A DNA stretch of 64,000 bases from Dacryopinax spathularia (Eukaryota; Basidiomycota; Dacrymycetes; Dacrymycetales; Dacrymycetaceae). The position numbers were made by a program, and so were the translations under genes. This document shows, in pieces, positions 11,435-26,854 of this stretch (position 1 is its first letter; each line of letters opens with the position of its first letter). The stretch lies in assembly GCA_037974965.1 (NCBI GenBank), contig JBBPFI010000008.1, positions 1,302,001 through 1,366,000 of the forward strand, given 5' to 3'. The notes beneath the pieces are model-generated. The model was not told the DNA's origin and did no database searches. It saw only the letters and a program-made list of their open reading frames with translations.

Positions 11435-14400
11435 CTATGCTGCTGCGGGAACTGCCTTCTGCGCGAGGGTAATCTTGTCGCCCAGGGATAGCGCGATGCC
11501 TTGTGTCTTGCTTCGTATCCGGACATGGCCCTGAATCGTACCCGTGCTCTCCACCTTTTCGATGCTGAGGTTCGCTAGTGCGTCCTCCCCTGCAGCCCAG
11601 TAAGCGGTGAACCGGAGAGAAGACTGCAGACACTTACCGAAGAGACTCCTGGCGTACATATTGGCAGATAGGAAATCGCAGTCGCCGGAAAGTGCTGCCT
11701 CCGGCGTTAGACAAGACATGTTCGTGGATTTCATGATGTGTGCTAGGTAGCCACGAAGGTCCCTGTTGCAGGGATGAGCGATGACAGCTCATGTAGTACC
11801 ACAAGCGCACGTACGTAATCGTTGTATTCACGTTCACCCTGTTCTCCCACTCGAATTCCGTCCACATGCTGCGGAACTGCGTCTCGCTACAGTACGCGGG
11901 CTTGATGTAGTCCATTATATCGATGTGGATGTCATTGAGGACGACGCATGCCTCGTTCGTACCCGCCTCCCAGATGATGTTCCCGAAGATAACGCCGGTC
12001 TCCGTCGAGGATACCTTGATGGTAGCCTTGACACTCAGGAAACTGTGGGGCGCAACAGTGTGCGTCGTTGGCCGCTCGACCAGTTTCAAATCACCGAGAG
12101 TGGCAAACTCTACACACATGTTCTGCAGAGTGTCGCCAGATTGATTGACGATGAGAACATCCAGCAGGATGTCGAACCCGTGAACCTTGACGAGGGCTTC
12201 CGCGTAGACAGGATCGGAGAAGCCTGTGAGTTGCACGACTCTGGACAGGTCGGAGATCAGATCTTCAGAAGTCTCGGCTGAGCCAGTAGCTCGCGTAAGA
12301 TCTTGGTCATACTTCGCACATGTCAATGCTTGCCATTCGAGCAAGTGAAACGACTCACATCGTCCACACCATCTGCTGCAGACTTCTTGGAGAACTGTCG
12401 GAAGCTGATAAGGTCGTCGACTTGGATTGCTGAGGCCTTCGTCTCCTTGGCTTTCTTCTCCGCGGCTTTGCGCTGAACGCTACATCAGTGGACGCGACAA
12501 TCCCGTGCGGACATAGAGGCTCACCTCCTCGGTCGCCACCATCTTTGCATACGCAGCCTTCGTCTCTTTCAAAAAGATCTCTTTGACCACAGGTTGGTGA
12601 GCTAGTTCGGCAAGGGTTTGAACGCAATTGAGGATGCGTTCTTGAGAGTCCTCGTCAATCGGAGCTGCCGAGAACTTCGACTGGCCAACCCGAACGACGG
12701 ACGTCATAATGAGCATGGCCTATCCCGCGGTCAGAGGTGGGCGAATCAGCGTTAAAGGGAATCTACCTCAGCACGAAGACCGTTGACTTTCTTCGTGTCC
12801 TTTGACAGTTCTGCGAAACGCATTACAAGCTTGGTCAATGTTGTTGACAAGACGACCCCGGTATAGAAATCACCGCCCAGAATCAAGGCACGCAAAGGAG
12901 GCTTGGCAGCAGCCTTGACCGCTTCGAGCCGCGCTTGTGCTGCACTGCTTGAAAAGGCCGTCTCCGTCGCATAGGTCCCGTCCGGCAGCAGCTTAGGTTT
13001 ATGCCCAGGAACATTATTGCCGTCCATGCTTTGCCTGGGCTCCTCATCGCCACCAGCCTCGTCCAGAAGGCGCTGCTCGGAGGCAAGGATGGGAATTTCC
13101 CCGAGCACCTTCCGAATTTCCTGGAAGGCTCCTAGGATGTCTACTCGCAGTCAGCCTCCTTCACTGAGCGATGGCACAGATTGTTCACCTTCCGTATCTG
13201 AGCAATACTCGCCAGCAATCCATAAGGCGCCACGGAACACCTTGCCAGATTTGATATCCCCGAAGGTTTGCATAAGCTTATCAACAATGCCCTTCCGTAG
13301 CTTGGGGAATTTTTCAACGACCTCTCTAACGAACGCGATGACATCGATAGCGGAAGAGTTGCTCGCATCCCCGAGAAACTCCATGAGAGCGTGGACAACG
13401 CTTGCAGCCACTTCGGAAAAGCGGATGGCACAGACATGGATGGACTGGATTAAAAGCTGACGATATTCGGCGTTCTGATCAAAAGAATTGGTCAGCGACA
13501 AACATGATACTGAGGCTCATTTCATACCTTTTCGAACTCGTTGTCGAGGGTACGAGCCAACTGCTTCTTGAGGAAGAGCACAACATCTTCGACATTCCGG
13601 CTGGTGACCATAGTGAGTGCGATACCGATAGCTTTCCTCCGTACTTCCATGTCAGGGCTGGATAGTACGCGTAACATATCCATAACCAGCGGATCGATCA
13701 CATGCTCGTGCTTTGAACGAAGGGCATCCAGGCGATCCAGCACAATTAACTTGACGTTGTTGTCCGACTCTTTCACAGCGAGCTCAATGAGGCATGAGGC
13801 AGCTGCTTTTACAGCGGCCGGGTTCTGAGTAAGCGCGGTGAGCGCGGTCGCAGCCTCGTACTTGACGGAATGACTAGAGGCATTCAAAAGCTCCAGAATG
13901 CAGCGGATGTATCGTGAGCGACGGGACGGATCGGAATCCTTGGTTTCCCGACGAATGAGGTCGATGATACTCAGCTGCAATAGCTCATCGAAGTTCGGAA
14001 CTTGATCCAAAACGCTGAGAAGATATTCCACCGCCTTTTCCGCAGCTTGCTGCGATAAAAAGACGAACGCGTTACGCTTGCACGTCATGTCGGATTCAGC
14101 GGCCAAGAAAGTCTGCATGAGCTCCGGAGCATCCGGCACCAGGTGTTCGAAGTTACGATGAATCGATAAGATGGCGAAAACCGCATTCTTCCGCACGTAG
14201 GAATGACGGTGCTCTAGACACGCGCGTGCCGTAGGCACCAGCGGTTCCAAAAGTTCAGCGTCCTTCAACTTCTGCAAGAATCGCAACGTCGCGCCTCGAA
14301 CGTATTCGTTAGGGTGTTGAAGATCGTTGCGAATGGCGTTGCTGTCAAGGCACGTTAAAGAGGTTCGATAATATCAGACGGACTCGAGCGCACCAAACAA

Positions 14401-14754
14401 GAATCATCTCTTGCTTCAGCTTTCCATTATCGTCGTATTTCGGGCATACCTCCCAGTAGAAGTGCAAAAGCTTCTTCAGAGCCTTGTTTTTGGATGGAAG
14501 AACGAATTGAATGATGGGCATAAGGAGAGCAGGCTTGATGAAAAAGGTATCCATATTAGCACGATGTATGCCACTCCGCGTCACCATCTCACCTGAGGCT
14601 GGCCATTTTGTGTCGCGACTATGATCCGTCTGAGCGTTTCAAGCTTCACGTCGTCAGAACCCTTTTCCAGCGCCTGCCTCAGTTCGGATGTGGTAGGCAC
14701 TTCTTGTGCATCATCAAACACGACCGTCCAGCACGTCGCGTCTGGATTGGCCAT
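11435..14754 (-). CDS. SEC26: Coatomer subunit beta (beta-COP)
   Basis: Large subunit of the COPI coat, for Golgi-to-ER and intra-Golgi vesicles. The N-terminus reads [15 protein letters not shown] at 14754. A long adaptin-type HEAT solenoid follows ([39 protein letters not shown]), then a Lys/Ala-rich linker. The C-terminal beta-appendage region contains [18 protein letters not shown] and [20 protein letters not shown], the latter a characteristic sequence of beta-COP, and the protein ends [16 protein letters not shown]. About nine exons are implied and the expected total is the usual 950 or so residues. It stands head-to-head with AP-3 delta, another member of the adaptin/coatomer large-subunit superfamily. 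I see no damage. Confidence 0.95.
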
Positions 14755-14977
14755 GTTGAACTGGAGCGAGGTGACACGAGGAGGAGAGGGATGTATGCGA
14801 CCTCGAGTAGCAGTTTGGGTAAAGGGACGCGGTGAAGCCACGACGACAGAAGACACACAGCTGCATAGCCACACAGGGTCATGCCGTATTCCCCGCCCTA
14901 TGAACCAAATGGAACTTCATAACGCCAAGTTGGCAGTATCGACAATCGTTCCGCCGTTGCTGGACCACAAACCGACG
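14755..14977. promoter_or_regulatory. Bidirectional promoter beta-COP / AP-3 delta
   Basis: A 223-bp gap between the start codons of two divergent vesicle-coat genes. No TATA box or CCAAT box stands out. A shared promoter is inferred from spacing alone. Confidence 0.4.
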
Positions 14978-17900
14978 ATGTGGGAACGCACACTCCAAGA
15001 TCTCATACGAGGACTGCGGGCTAACAAGGGCGACGAGCACAAGTTCGTTCAAAAGGCAATAGATGAGATACGGGTGGAGATTAAGGGCAAGGACATGCAA
15101 CTAAAGGCAGGCGCTGTCCTCAAGCTCACATACGTGCGCACCACATCCAGAAGACTGTGCTGATTGGCCTGACTATCAAGGTATCTTAGCTGGATATGCT
15201 TGGATATGACATGTCATGGGCGAGCTTCTATGTCGTGGAAGTCATGTCGTCGCCCCGATATCACCTGAAAAACATCGGGCATCTTGCGGCTTGCCAGTCA
15301 TTCACTCCGCAGACGGATGTTCTCATGCTTACAACCAATCTACTCAAGAAGGTTGGCACCTATGCCCTCTCACGCTTCTGTATTCTAACGGACAGGTTCA
15401 GGAGCTCTCCGCCCCTCCAGTGGAACTTGCTCTCGCCTTGAATACATTATCGCAAATAATGACACCGGACTTGGCGCGCGACCTTGCTCACGATCTCATC
15501 TCCCTGCTCACACATTCTCGCGCACATATACGGAAACGGGCGGTCATAACTCTGTTCGGAGTATGCTCTCAGCATCCTGAAATTTTGCCTGTTGCGGTCT
15601 CCAGACTTAGGAACATGCTGGAGGACCCAGATCCCGGGGTTGTTGTGGCGACAGTGGACGTCATAACGGAATTGGCGAGGAAGGATCTGGCATCCTATCT
15701 CAACCTTGCTCCTCAGTTATTCCACATCCTGACAACTTCCTCCAATAACTGGGTGCTCATAAAGATCATGAAGCTGGTGAGTGCACATTCGCCCCTTCAG
15801 CGCCGCATGCAGCCTAATGCGGCTCAGTTTGCTCGTCTCGCTCCGCTCGAACCCCGCTTGGTGAAGAAGCTGCAAGCACCCATGTCGGATCTTATATCGA
15901 CCACTAGCGCCATCTCTCTACTCTACGAGTGTGTCCGGACGTGTATAACTGGGGGGATGCTTTCAGGTCCTGCCGGTCATACTTTGGCGAGAGCTTGCGT
16001 AGACAAACTTTCTGGCTTCCTTAAGAATGAAGACCAAAACTGTTTGTCCCTTCAAATTGGCAGATCCGTGTCACCTTTTGACCGACTCCTAGTGCGATAT
16101 ATTGCTCTTCTTGCCCTGCTGAAACTTGTTCCGACGCACCCCTACATGGTGGCTGAATACGAGGAAATGATTATGTCAACTATAGATGAGCCCGACATCA
16201 GCATACGGATGCGCGCTCTAGACTTGGTCTCGGCTATGGTATGGATCACTTTCACTTTCCGTAAAAACTGACACAATCATAGGCAACACGCGATAATATC
16301 CAATCCCTAGTCGCTCGTCTGCTGGTTCACCTCGTTCCTTCCCCCACGCCTCTACCCTCCGCCACAGCCGCCCTCTCCGCTGTTCAGACCCAGACGCCAG
16401 TAGCTTCAATAGCGGCGCCAACCATGTCCCCATCCTACCGATCTCACCTCACACAGCTTATTCTTTCTCTTGGGTCTCGGGACATGTATAGTCTGATATC
16501 GGACTTCAACTGGTATCTATCCGTTTTGGCCGATCTCACCTATATTTCGAACACTCCCGGAGTTGGAGTCGAGATCGCTCGCCAGATAATGGACGTAGTG
16601 GTTCGGGTCAAGTCGACACGTCGCTTCGCTGTGGAGCTCATGACGAGGATGCTGGGTGACGAGAACCTGCTCGCGAGGGCAGGCGAAGAAGACGGTTGTG
16701 CTGAAGTTTTGGGAGCCGCTGCATGGGTTTGTGGTGAATATTCGAGGTGAGTCATTCGTGCCCTATGGTGCACTAGCCGAGTTTGAGACACCTCCCAGTG
16801 AATCTGCCGATCGTAAGGTGCTGTTGTATTATATGACAAGACCTATGATTTCCGCCCTTCCATCCAACATCCTCTCCCTTTATCTGCACAACGGGCCGAA
16901 AGTGTATGGCTCTTGGGCTGCCGACCTCGCGGGACGCTGGGATCCAAGTGACCTTACGGAATTAAGCCGAGTTGTTGATATGATCTCGGAAGGGATGAAG
17001 CCCTTCATTGCCAGTGAGAATATCGAGGTCCAAGAGAGGGTGGGCATTTCTCCGTGGGGGCGTGAGTTGCCTTCTGATCACCGGGAATTAGGCAACCAAT
17101 GCCCATCAACTGTTCGCTTTCATTCGCGCTGACGTGAGCTCATACGCGAAGACTGAACAAAGCCAAGTTTCGTCGCCAGATACTCCCCGGTACCCTAAAT
17201 CATTGCTCCTAATGCGCCCTCTGTTCTCGGCACACGAGCTACATGCAGTAGCTCCGGAAGCCCAAGCGGGTGTGCCCGTTCCTGACGGCTTGCGGATAAA
17301 TGAGTGGATTGTATCACAAGAGCAGGATGACGGGGATCTCTGGGAAGGCGAGACGGGCGATGTCAAGAGCGAGCGAGCCCCTGGAACAAAGAAGACGCTG
17401 AAGAGAAGGAAAGCCAAGAACACAGCAACGGAACCTGCCGTTAAGCCCGAAACGGAAGATGAACGTCGTGAACGCGAACGGGTGTGTCAGCTATGATCGA
17501 GAAATAAGCGAGCGCTGATTGCATAGCAGAGGCGTGCTCGACGGAGAGAGCGGCTACGCGATGACCCGTATTATATACCCGTGGATACTCCCCCGAGCCG
17601 GATCGCCTTGCAGGCGGGGGATGATGTGGACTCGATACCTGTTGTCAAGCTTCAGCTCGATGGATCCCCTATGCCTACTGGACTCCCTGCAACAAATCGG
17701 CAGCCCATGAACGGACACAATGGCCTCGCGAACGACCTCGTTGCGACCGCCCATCTGGTGGATACGCAGGGGGGGTTGCTGGTAGGCTCCTCAAAAGGTG
17801 CTCATGCGATATCTCCTCCAGCCGAGCTGCCCTACGAAGTCGCCTCGAAGGATTCCACGGGATTAGCAATGTCCAACCACCCATTTCTGCGAGATGGCAC

Positions 17901-18003
17901 ACCTGAGGAAGGTGTTTCCACACCCGAACCAATACGAGTGAGCCGCGTAAAAAAGGTCTACATGGCACCATTCACTGCTCGAGATACATTGCTGATAGAT
18001 TAG
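14978..18003 (+). CDS. APL5: AP-3 complex subunit delta
   Basis: Large subunit of the AP-3 adaptor, for Golgi/endosome-to-vacuole cargo transport. Exon 1 (14978-15133) reads MWERTLQDLIRGLRANKGDE and ends DMQLKAGAVLKLTY. Exon 2 opens at 15190 with LDMLGYDMSWASFYVVEVM, an exact fit to the AP-3 delta N-terminus. An adaptin HEAT solenoid follows (LLTHSRAHIRKRAVITLFGV; SNNWVLIKIMKLVSAHSP). After about residue 650 come a basic Lys-rich stretch (KKTLKRRKAKN) and an unstructured tail ending VKKVYMAPFTARDTLLID. The ATG at 14978 is chosen because the family begins there; upstream in-frame codons exist. Convergent with the GCK-III kinase. Confidence 0.94.
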
Positions 18004-18223
18004 CAGGGCATGAAGAAAAAGAAAAAAGTGGCCTCAACCGCTTGACCGTTGCCGACTAGAGTTGCGACATGTCCAGACATTGTATGAGGTTTGATAGCGT
18101 GTGTATACAATACAGGCAATGGCCAGCTCTCCAGGCAGATTGATACTAAGTCCATAGTGGAAAGAGAAAGGACGACTGAAGACAAGAGAGAAAATGCCGA
18201 ACCAGGTTCACGGAGGATGGCCC

Positions 18224-20160
<1,937 letters not shown>

Positions 20161-20590
20161 GATTGTTTGTTATAGCCGTTGTGACTCGAGGTCCAGACAG
20201 CTTGCGGGGCAAGGCGAATGGTTGCGTCGGTAGGTAGGTCGATCAAAGGTATGGGAGAGTTGGCTGTACGATGACCTGTAAGAGGGGCCTGCCTGGAAAG
20301 GAGTAGAGGTATGCTGTGAGAGGGGGTGAGGGGAGATACTGGTATGTGGGGTATTGTTGTCAGGTGGAAGAAAGGAGGGTCCAATGACAACCACAGCACG
20401 CGTAGTTAGCACTGAAGGGCCGGAACGCGAAACGCGTCGGTCTCAGTCAAGTAACTTACTCTTGTACTCATACCTACCACAAGACAGGTCTTTCTACGCC
20501 TGCATAACCATCGTCGAATGTATACTACCGTCATCCTCCTGCGTCCTGATGAAGCAGGTGGATAAGGAACTAGATTTGACAAACTTGGGA
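20161..20590. other. Intergenic region upstream of the kinase
   Basis: About 430 bp between the kinase start (minus strand) and the 3' end of the glycosyltransferase gene. The stretch 20240-20380 is GGT/GAG-rich (pyrimidine-rich on the minus strand), a common feature of fungal core promoters. No gene is seen. Confidence 0.4.
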
Positions 20591-22403
20591 TCAGTGGTAC
20601 AGCTTAAATGCGTCCCATATAGGTTCGATACTCCCACGGTTATCTATCTCTACCCAAGCTTTATTCTCCATGGCTGTCTCCCAACCCAACGCCATTGCCG
20701 CTATCTTGCAAATATGGGAGCTGCAACGCGCTGTCAGCGCAACTGGATGCAGAATAACACACAGAACTGCTCGCACCTCAGCGTGCAGACTACCGCTTGG
20801 GGGCAGTTGTTCTTCGTTTCAGACCATATGCCAGTGACTAAAGCGAGGTCCACGATGGCTTCCTCCGTCAAGGCAAATCTCTGTCCAAATGGCAAGTTGT
20901 GCCAGCTTTGTTGGAAATACCCATCATGGTCTTGGTCCATTGAGTTCTCCTTCTCCTTGTCGTCGTGCACTCTCCGCTCAGAAACATGAATCCTCCAGCT
21001 CCGGGGCGCGGTAGCCGAGAACTCCAGAATAGCCCAAGCACTGTCCGATGCCACGTATAGCGAACTAACTCCCGCGCTTGTCGACAAAGTTTGTTGCACC
21101 GCGGATACGAATTCTCCGATCGGCACGTAGCCTTGATGATACCGCCAAGACATAGCCTTCTGGTCGCCCCGCCGAATATGGACACCAATGTACGATTGGT
21201 TGTTCAATGCCGCCTGGGCGTGCTTGATTCGGCGGACTATACGCGCGTTTGGTCGAATCGTTTCGGCAAGGGATACTCGTCCCATCTCAAAAATCGGTCG
21301 CTGTCGGTCGACGGATTGTCTGTACCTAATTTGGGTCAGGTCGGAGTCGTGAATTCCGAATACGTCGACGTACGGATCTTGGTAGGCTTCGTCAAACTCA
21401 TGTACCATGTGAAATTTAGCCGTATGGGAGGTGACTACCCAGTGTCTGTGTGGCATATCAGGAAGGGATGAAGGGTGCAGAAGCAGAGCCGGTCGCTTAC
21501 CGTGCCAGGCGTGGACATGCCACAAGCTCCTCGGGTGGTGGTGGAAGACAGCCAGGTTCTGGTCCAGGTTGCATTCGACGGACGTCTTCGAAGAAATCGA
21601 GCCACCTGCAGGAGTCTTAAGAGGATTCGAGTAGGATCGGTGGCAAGCATACCGCCCTCTGTTCCAGTACGTATCGTCAATGAGAAATGTGCGGTTTCGC
21701 TACTTGTCGTTAGGGAGCGAGGATTGGGCTACTCTTGTCGGTGGCGCACCTCTCTCGCTAGGCCAGCGAGCTGAGCAATCATGGCCAAGTCGGCTGCAAG
21801 TCCTACTTCCCCGTCCAGCAAGTACGTGATTGTACTAGCGCATACACCTGGCAAGTCTGCATGTTTCACATCATATACACCATGATAACCGGGAGACCAA
21901 AAGGCCCCGTGCTTGTGTGGTTTCTGGTTAATCTTCCAACACTCAGCGGCGTATTCCATCGTAGTGAGGGGGAATGTTGTGTAATTTGAGTAGTCGATGG
22001 TCAGCCCCGCCTCTTGGTTACCACCGTGCTCCGTACTATTCGCAGAATGGTGAAGAGGGGAGGAAAGGTCATCCATATTCGCCTGGTTGTAAGCTGAGTT
22101 GGATGCCTCGTCGCTGTCCCCGATGATCCAGTGTATCAAGTCTGGTCTTCGATAGGAGATCGCGGTGAGCAAGAAGAGAGCAAGAGCGCATAACAGTGCA
22201 GTGACTAGGGGAAAGTAGCTTAGAACTCGTGTGGCAATAGGCAAATGGCTCGATTTCGTAACAGAAGATGTCGCTTCAGCGTCTCTCTCTTCGAGGGCGA
22301 GCAAAGGCTGAGTCGCTTGAAGTGAGGGAAAAGCGCCGGCTCTAGAACGTGGAGTGCGGAGGCTAAGAACCTGCTCAGCGTAGGGGGGTCGGTCAGCCTT
22401 CAT
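20591..22403 (-). CDS. Type II membrane glycosyltransferase, fucosyltransferase-like
   Basis: The protein starts at 22403 with a cytosolic head, then one membrane segment (YFPLVTALLCALALFLLTAI) near residue 65-85, then a lumenal part with several NxS/T sites. This is the layout of a Golgi type II enzyme. The catalytic half holds FLIDDTYWNRGRWLDFFED (formed across an intron at about 21,605-21,655), MGRVSLAETIRPNARIV, and YIGVHIRRGDQKAMSW; the HxRRGD motif is the GDP-fucose-binding signature of alpha-1,6- and O-fucosyltransferases. The last exon (ending at 20591) adds ICKIAAMALGWETAMENKAW. I am sure of the class but not of the acceptor or linkage. It is divergent from the A-T-R reductase with a 341-bp gap. 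Confidence 0.75.
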
Positions 22404-22744
22404 GGTGGAAGTGCAGATATAGCTCTAAGTGCTTGATGGTCCCGAGGTATAAGTACTTTGCACCAGGCGCAGATGAACTTGGTGAAAGTGCATGTTTCCA
22501 GGCTTGTTGGAGATGAGCCTGGCAACGAGGGCAGGTCGTCTCCTTGGTACCGCGGCATCATAACACCGGCATCTCAGTTTGCCGAGTCCCGAGTTCGGCG
22601 AGTCGGCGCTCGGCCCGGTACACGCACTCCACAATGGGGGTTCACTGCCGCCTATATAATGGCCCGGAACTCATAGTAGCTGGTAGCAAAGTGTGTCTCG
22701 CTGGGTGGTACTGACCTCTCAGCCGACAACCACATCAATTACTG
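22404..22744. promoter_or_regulatory. Bidirectional promoter glycosyltransferase / A-T-R reductase
   Basis: A 341-bp gap between divergent starts. TATATAAT at about 22,652-22,659 could be a TATA box for the plus-strand reductase gene about 90 bp downstream. The middle holds short dyads of the form GAGTTCGGCGAGTCGGCGCTCGG-like composition. Motif evidence only. Confidence 0.35.
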
Positions 22745-25700
22745 ATGGCACCCTCTCTGCCGCAGGAGGAAGAGATCCACTCCATCAACCACCTGCTGTC
22801 TCTCCGAACCCAACAACACCCTGACCTGGAAATTCTAGCCGTTCCGAACAAGGATCTTTCGGTCGGTCTCTCCGCCATCGCCGCGTTTTCTTGCTCATTT
22901 CGGTGACTTGCTAGTACTCGAAGTATACCTATCAGGACCTTTCGTCGGCTGCTGCTCTTTTGGCCCATTACTATACGGATAATGGCATTCTTCATCCGCG
23001 GGCTCCCGGAGACATTGAAAGTAGACCCACGGTGGCCCTTCTGAGCCATTCTGGCTGGTCATACGCCATCCAAGAACTGGCCCTAATCAGGATGGGCTAC
23101 TGTGCGTCGTTCTTCTCGTTATCCCGAGGCTGGACCTCGCTGTGGTGCTTACCTGTTCAACCCAGGTGTTTTATTCATCTCGTATGTGCACCGTGGTACT
23201 CTTTTGTCTCTCATCTCTGAGTCTTCTGTGCAGGGTCAACAACTCGCCAGCGGCCGTCTCTCACCTTCTCGAGGCTACGAATTGCACGCACATCATCACT
23301 CACACCTCGTTCGTCGCCGTTGTAGAAGAGGCGCTCTCAAAATTTCCACCAAAACAATCTGTGCGGCTCATTCATCAAGCGGAAGATGACCTGTACAGCG
23401 CCGAAGCTAGAAGACTTGGAGACAAGACGGGCAAGACTACTTGGAAGGCGCCTCTTACACCGAAGGAGGAGCGAGACCTTCCCGCCTTCATTGTTCACTC
23501 CAGCGGCAGTACTGGCTTTCCCAAGGCATGTTCCTCATAGATCAGTTCGGCGGGCGGCTGATGACAGAATCAGCCAATAGTACTGAGCCACATCGCATCC
23601 GTGCGCAATTTCTCCCAGCACTTTGGCCTACGGGGTTTCACTACGCTGCCTTTGTACCACGTAACGCGGTCTCATTTCCGCAGCACGTCAGTGTCTCATG
23701 CTCTTCACAGAACCATGGTCACTCCTGTTTCTACCGTGCGATCCATGGGTCCGTCCGCATATATCTCTTTCCCCAGTCCCTCATTCCTCTTACGACTGCC
23801 AATCTCTGCAAACTTCTGACATCCCCGGACTGTGATGCTGAGGCATTGTTCGGTGTTCCTTATGTGCTGAAAATCCTCTCTGAGGATCTCCGAGGGATGC
23901 AGCTCCTCAAATCGTTCAAGCTCGTTATGTTTGGCGGGAGCGCATGTCCGGACGAGTTGGGGAACAGGCTTGTCGATGAGGGAGTGAACCTAGTTGGCCA
24001 TTATGGATTGAGTGCGTTATGCGGTCCGTGCACAGGCTCATGGCGTGACTGACACACGTCCTAGCCGAAATGGGCCAGGCGAGACAGTCGTTGTTTTCTG
24101 GGAGGGATCTCTGACGAAGCCCTATGGGTACAGATATTCACATCCTTCCGTGACTTTGAGACCGACAAAGGCTGGAATTGGCTGAGAGGCACAGGGCCTT
24201 GGGCGAAAAAGGGTCTTATGAACTGGATCAGATTTGACGAGCGCGATGACGGCGTCTTTGAACTCATCGTCCTTGATGGATATCCTACAAAGGTAACGCG
24301 GAGTCGCGAGTCGCCCTTGCTAGCGCCGGCTGCTTATCCCAGTCAGGTGATGAGCAACAGACCAGACGGGTCCTATGCAACCAAAGATTTGTTCAAGAAA
24401 CATCTGACCATTCCCGATGCCTTCAAATTTGTGGGCCGCATAGATGACACTCTGGTGATGGTGCGCGATCCCTATTGTACCACAGGAGCAATGCTAATCA
24501 ACTTGTCGCACACCAGGTCAATGGAGAGAAAACCAATCCGTAAGCGGCGATGACCAAGGGCTTTCGGTTTGGTTGAACAGAAGCCTAGGGTTCCTATAGA
24601 ATTGACCTTGCGGCAATCGCCAAACGTTTCCGAAGCGGTTGTATTTGGTGCAGGACGGGCCCAGATCGGTGCACTTATAGTGCTAGCTTCCCATGTTCCG
24701 GCCTCCGTCCCCAGTGAAGAGCTCTACGAGCTGGTTCGCCCTGCAGTTGAGCTCGCCAACAGCAAGGCTCCCACTCATTCACAGTTGGGTCCGGAAGCGC
24801 TAGTGTACCTGTCCTACGACACTGAGCTCCCGAAAGCCGACAAGGGCAGTTTCCTTCGGCCTAAAGTCTATGCTCAATTCAAGGATGTGATTGACAACCT
24901 CTATCGACGGTTGGAGGGAGAAGAAAGCGACTATGTCCAGCGAAAGCCTTTGGAAAACCTCGATCATGCGAAGCAACTTGCATCCGCGACGGTGGTCAGC
25001 ACATTAATGCTGGAGACTATCGCGGACGATGCCGACCTTTTCGCGTTGGGACTAGACTCCTTGCAGGCGACGAGGATACGCAACACTCTTCAGCGCGTGA
25101 GTCAATCAATCAACATAAGTGTGTCGTTTATATCGGCTCAACTTGCTGCAGAAAATTGATCTTCAAGGACAGCGACTGCCAACCAATTTTGTATTTGAAA
25201 ATCCTTCGGTCAATGCGTGGGTTGGCTCCTTCCAAGTGCCCGTTTGATGTTGACTGCTTCCAGCATGGCAACGTATTTGTACGAAGCGTCTTCGGGCCAG
25301 ACTAAGGGAACGGCTAAGACCGATCCTACGGAAGTGATGCTGAAGCTCGTTCACAAGTATTCGTCCCTGCTTTCTGAGCAGGTGCCAAATACCTCAACGC
25401 CCGCTGCAAATGCGAAGCCTGGAAGGCAAGCACAGGGCAAGCACACTGTACGAAACTGCCCATGACCCACGCTGCGTTACTAACAACTGACGCAGGTGGT
25501 ACTAACCGGTGCAACTGGCTCTCTTGGCGCTGCCTTGCTGGAGGCGCTGCTGCAGCGGGAGGACGTAGCGAAAGTTTACTCTTTAAGTCGGGGCAAAAAC
25601 GATGTAGACGCTGCACGCCGGGTGGTGAGCAGCGTAAAGGCGCGGGGCCTCACACTGCACGACGCGGAGGACCGGTTAACGTGCTTAGCTGCGTCCGATC

Positions 25701-26854
25701 TAAGTGCACCAAACTTAGGGTTACTACCTGAAATGTACTGGCGAATTGCGCGGGACGTGTCGATTATCATCCATGTGAGTATCATCTCGTCCTTGCGCAC
25801 GCCGCAACACAGTAAACGACCGACAGAATGCATGGCCAGTCAATTTCAACTGGAATATTTCGAGTTTCGAGCCCCATATCAGTGGCGCAGTCAATCTCAT
25901 GACCTTGGCTGGGCAAGTACCGAAGCAACGCCCCGCCAAGTTCTTCTTCTCCTCTTCTGTCAGCGCCGTCTTCGCGTGGAAGGGGCCAGCACCAGTGCCG
26001 GAAGCCGTAACGGACGATCCGCATGTTGCACAGAACATGGGCTAGTAGGCTATTCCACCAGGTCCCGTCCTCAGTAATTGATGAGTTATCCTAGCGCAAG
26101 GTCTAAGTGGGTAGTCGAGAAGCTGTGCCAGATAGCAACGAAGAAGGTCAGGTCACTTCAAGCGGACGTCCTCAGTATGTGCGCATACGTGTCTTGTGAC
26201 AAGTCTTTCATACAACTGCAGGAATTGGACAAATGGTCGGAGATTCGCGCAACGGCGTGTGGAACGAGACGGAGGCCATATCTCTGATGATCAAAGTGCC
26301 CCTACCTTTCTCTCCAAAGTCGCCTTACTGATTCAGGAAACAGAGTGCAGAGACGCTTCACGCTCTGCCAACACTGGAGGAGGTTCGTCTGCTGGCTAGA
26401 CTCTAATCATTGGCTAACAAACTGGTAGAATGTTTCATGGTTGCCGGTTGACTATGCGGCTCGATCGATCCTAGAACTAGTGTTCGACTATACGCACCCA
26501 GATGAGGACGACTGCAAATGTTGGCACATCGTACAACCTCGAACCATCCACTGGGGAAGGATACTGGACGGCCTAGAACACTCCGGCTTACAATTCAGAA
26601 GGGTCACGCAGAAGGAATGGGTTGACCTCTTGCGTCACTCCGATCCAGACCCGGTCAAGAATCCTACCATCAAGCTACTGTCCTACTATGAGGAGAAGTA
26701 CGATCACGGGGCGTCGACAACTGCGAATCGCTATCCATTGGATACCAGCCGTACACAAGCAGCAAGCCCATCATTGAGGAGGGCACCGGTACCGGATGAC
26801 AAGCTTATAGGCAAATGGGTACAGGCTTGGCGAAGGAAAGGGTTTTTGCAATGA
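22745..26854 (+). CDS. NRPS-like adenylate-forming reductase (A-T-R)
   Basis: A single-module enzyme with three parts. The adenylation domain has LVHS-type motif IVHSSGSTGFPK, VMFGGSACPDELGNRLV and YATKDLFKKH. The thiolation domain carries DADLFALGLDSLQATRIRN, with the phosphopantetheine Ser in LDS. The C-terminal thioester-reductase domain has the NAD(P)H glycine motif VVLTGATGSLGAALLEALL, a SFEPHISGAVNLMTLAG-type segment and, across an intron, YARSKWVVEK, giving a YxxxK catalytic pair. There is no condensation domain. By family it activates a carboxylic or amino acid, loads it on the carrier and reduces it to an aldehyde or alcohol; Lys2 is the primary-metabolism relative. The substrate is unknown. 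More than ten introns are implied, and all junctions I tested keep frame, so the gene looks intact. Confidence 0.88.
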
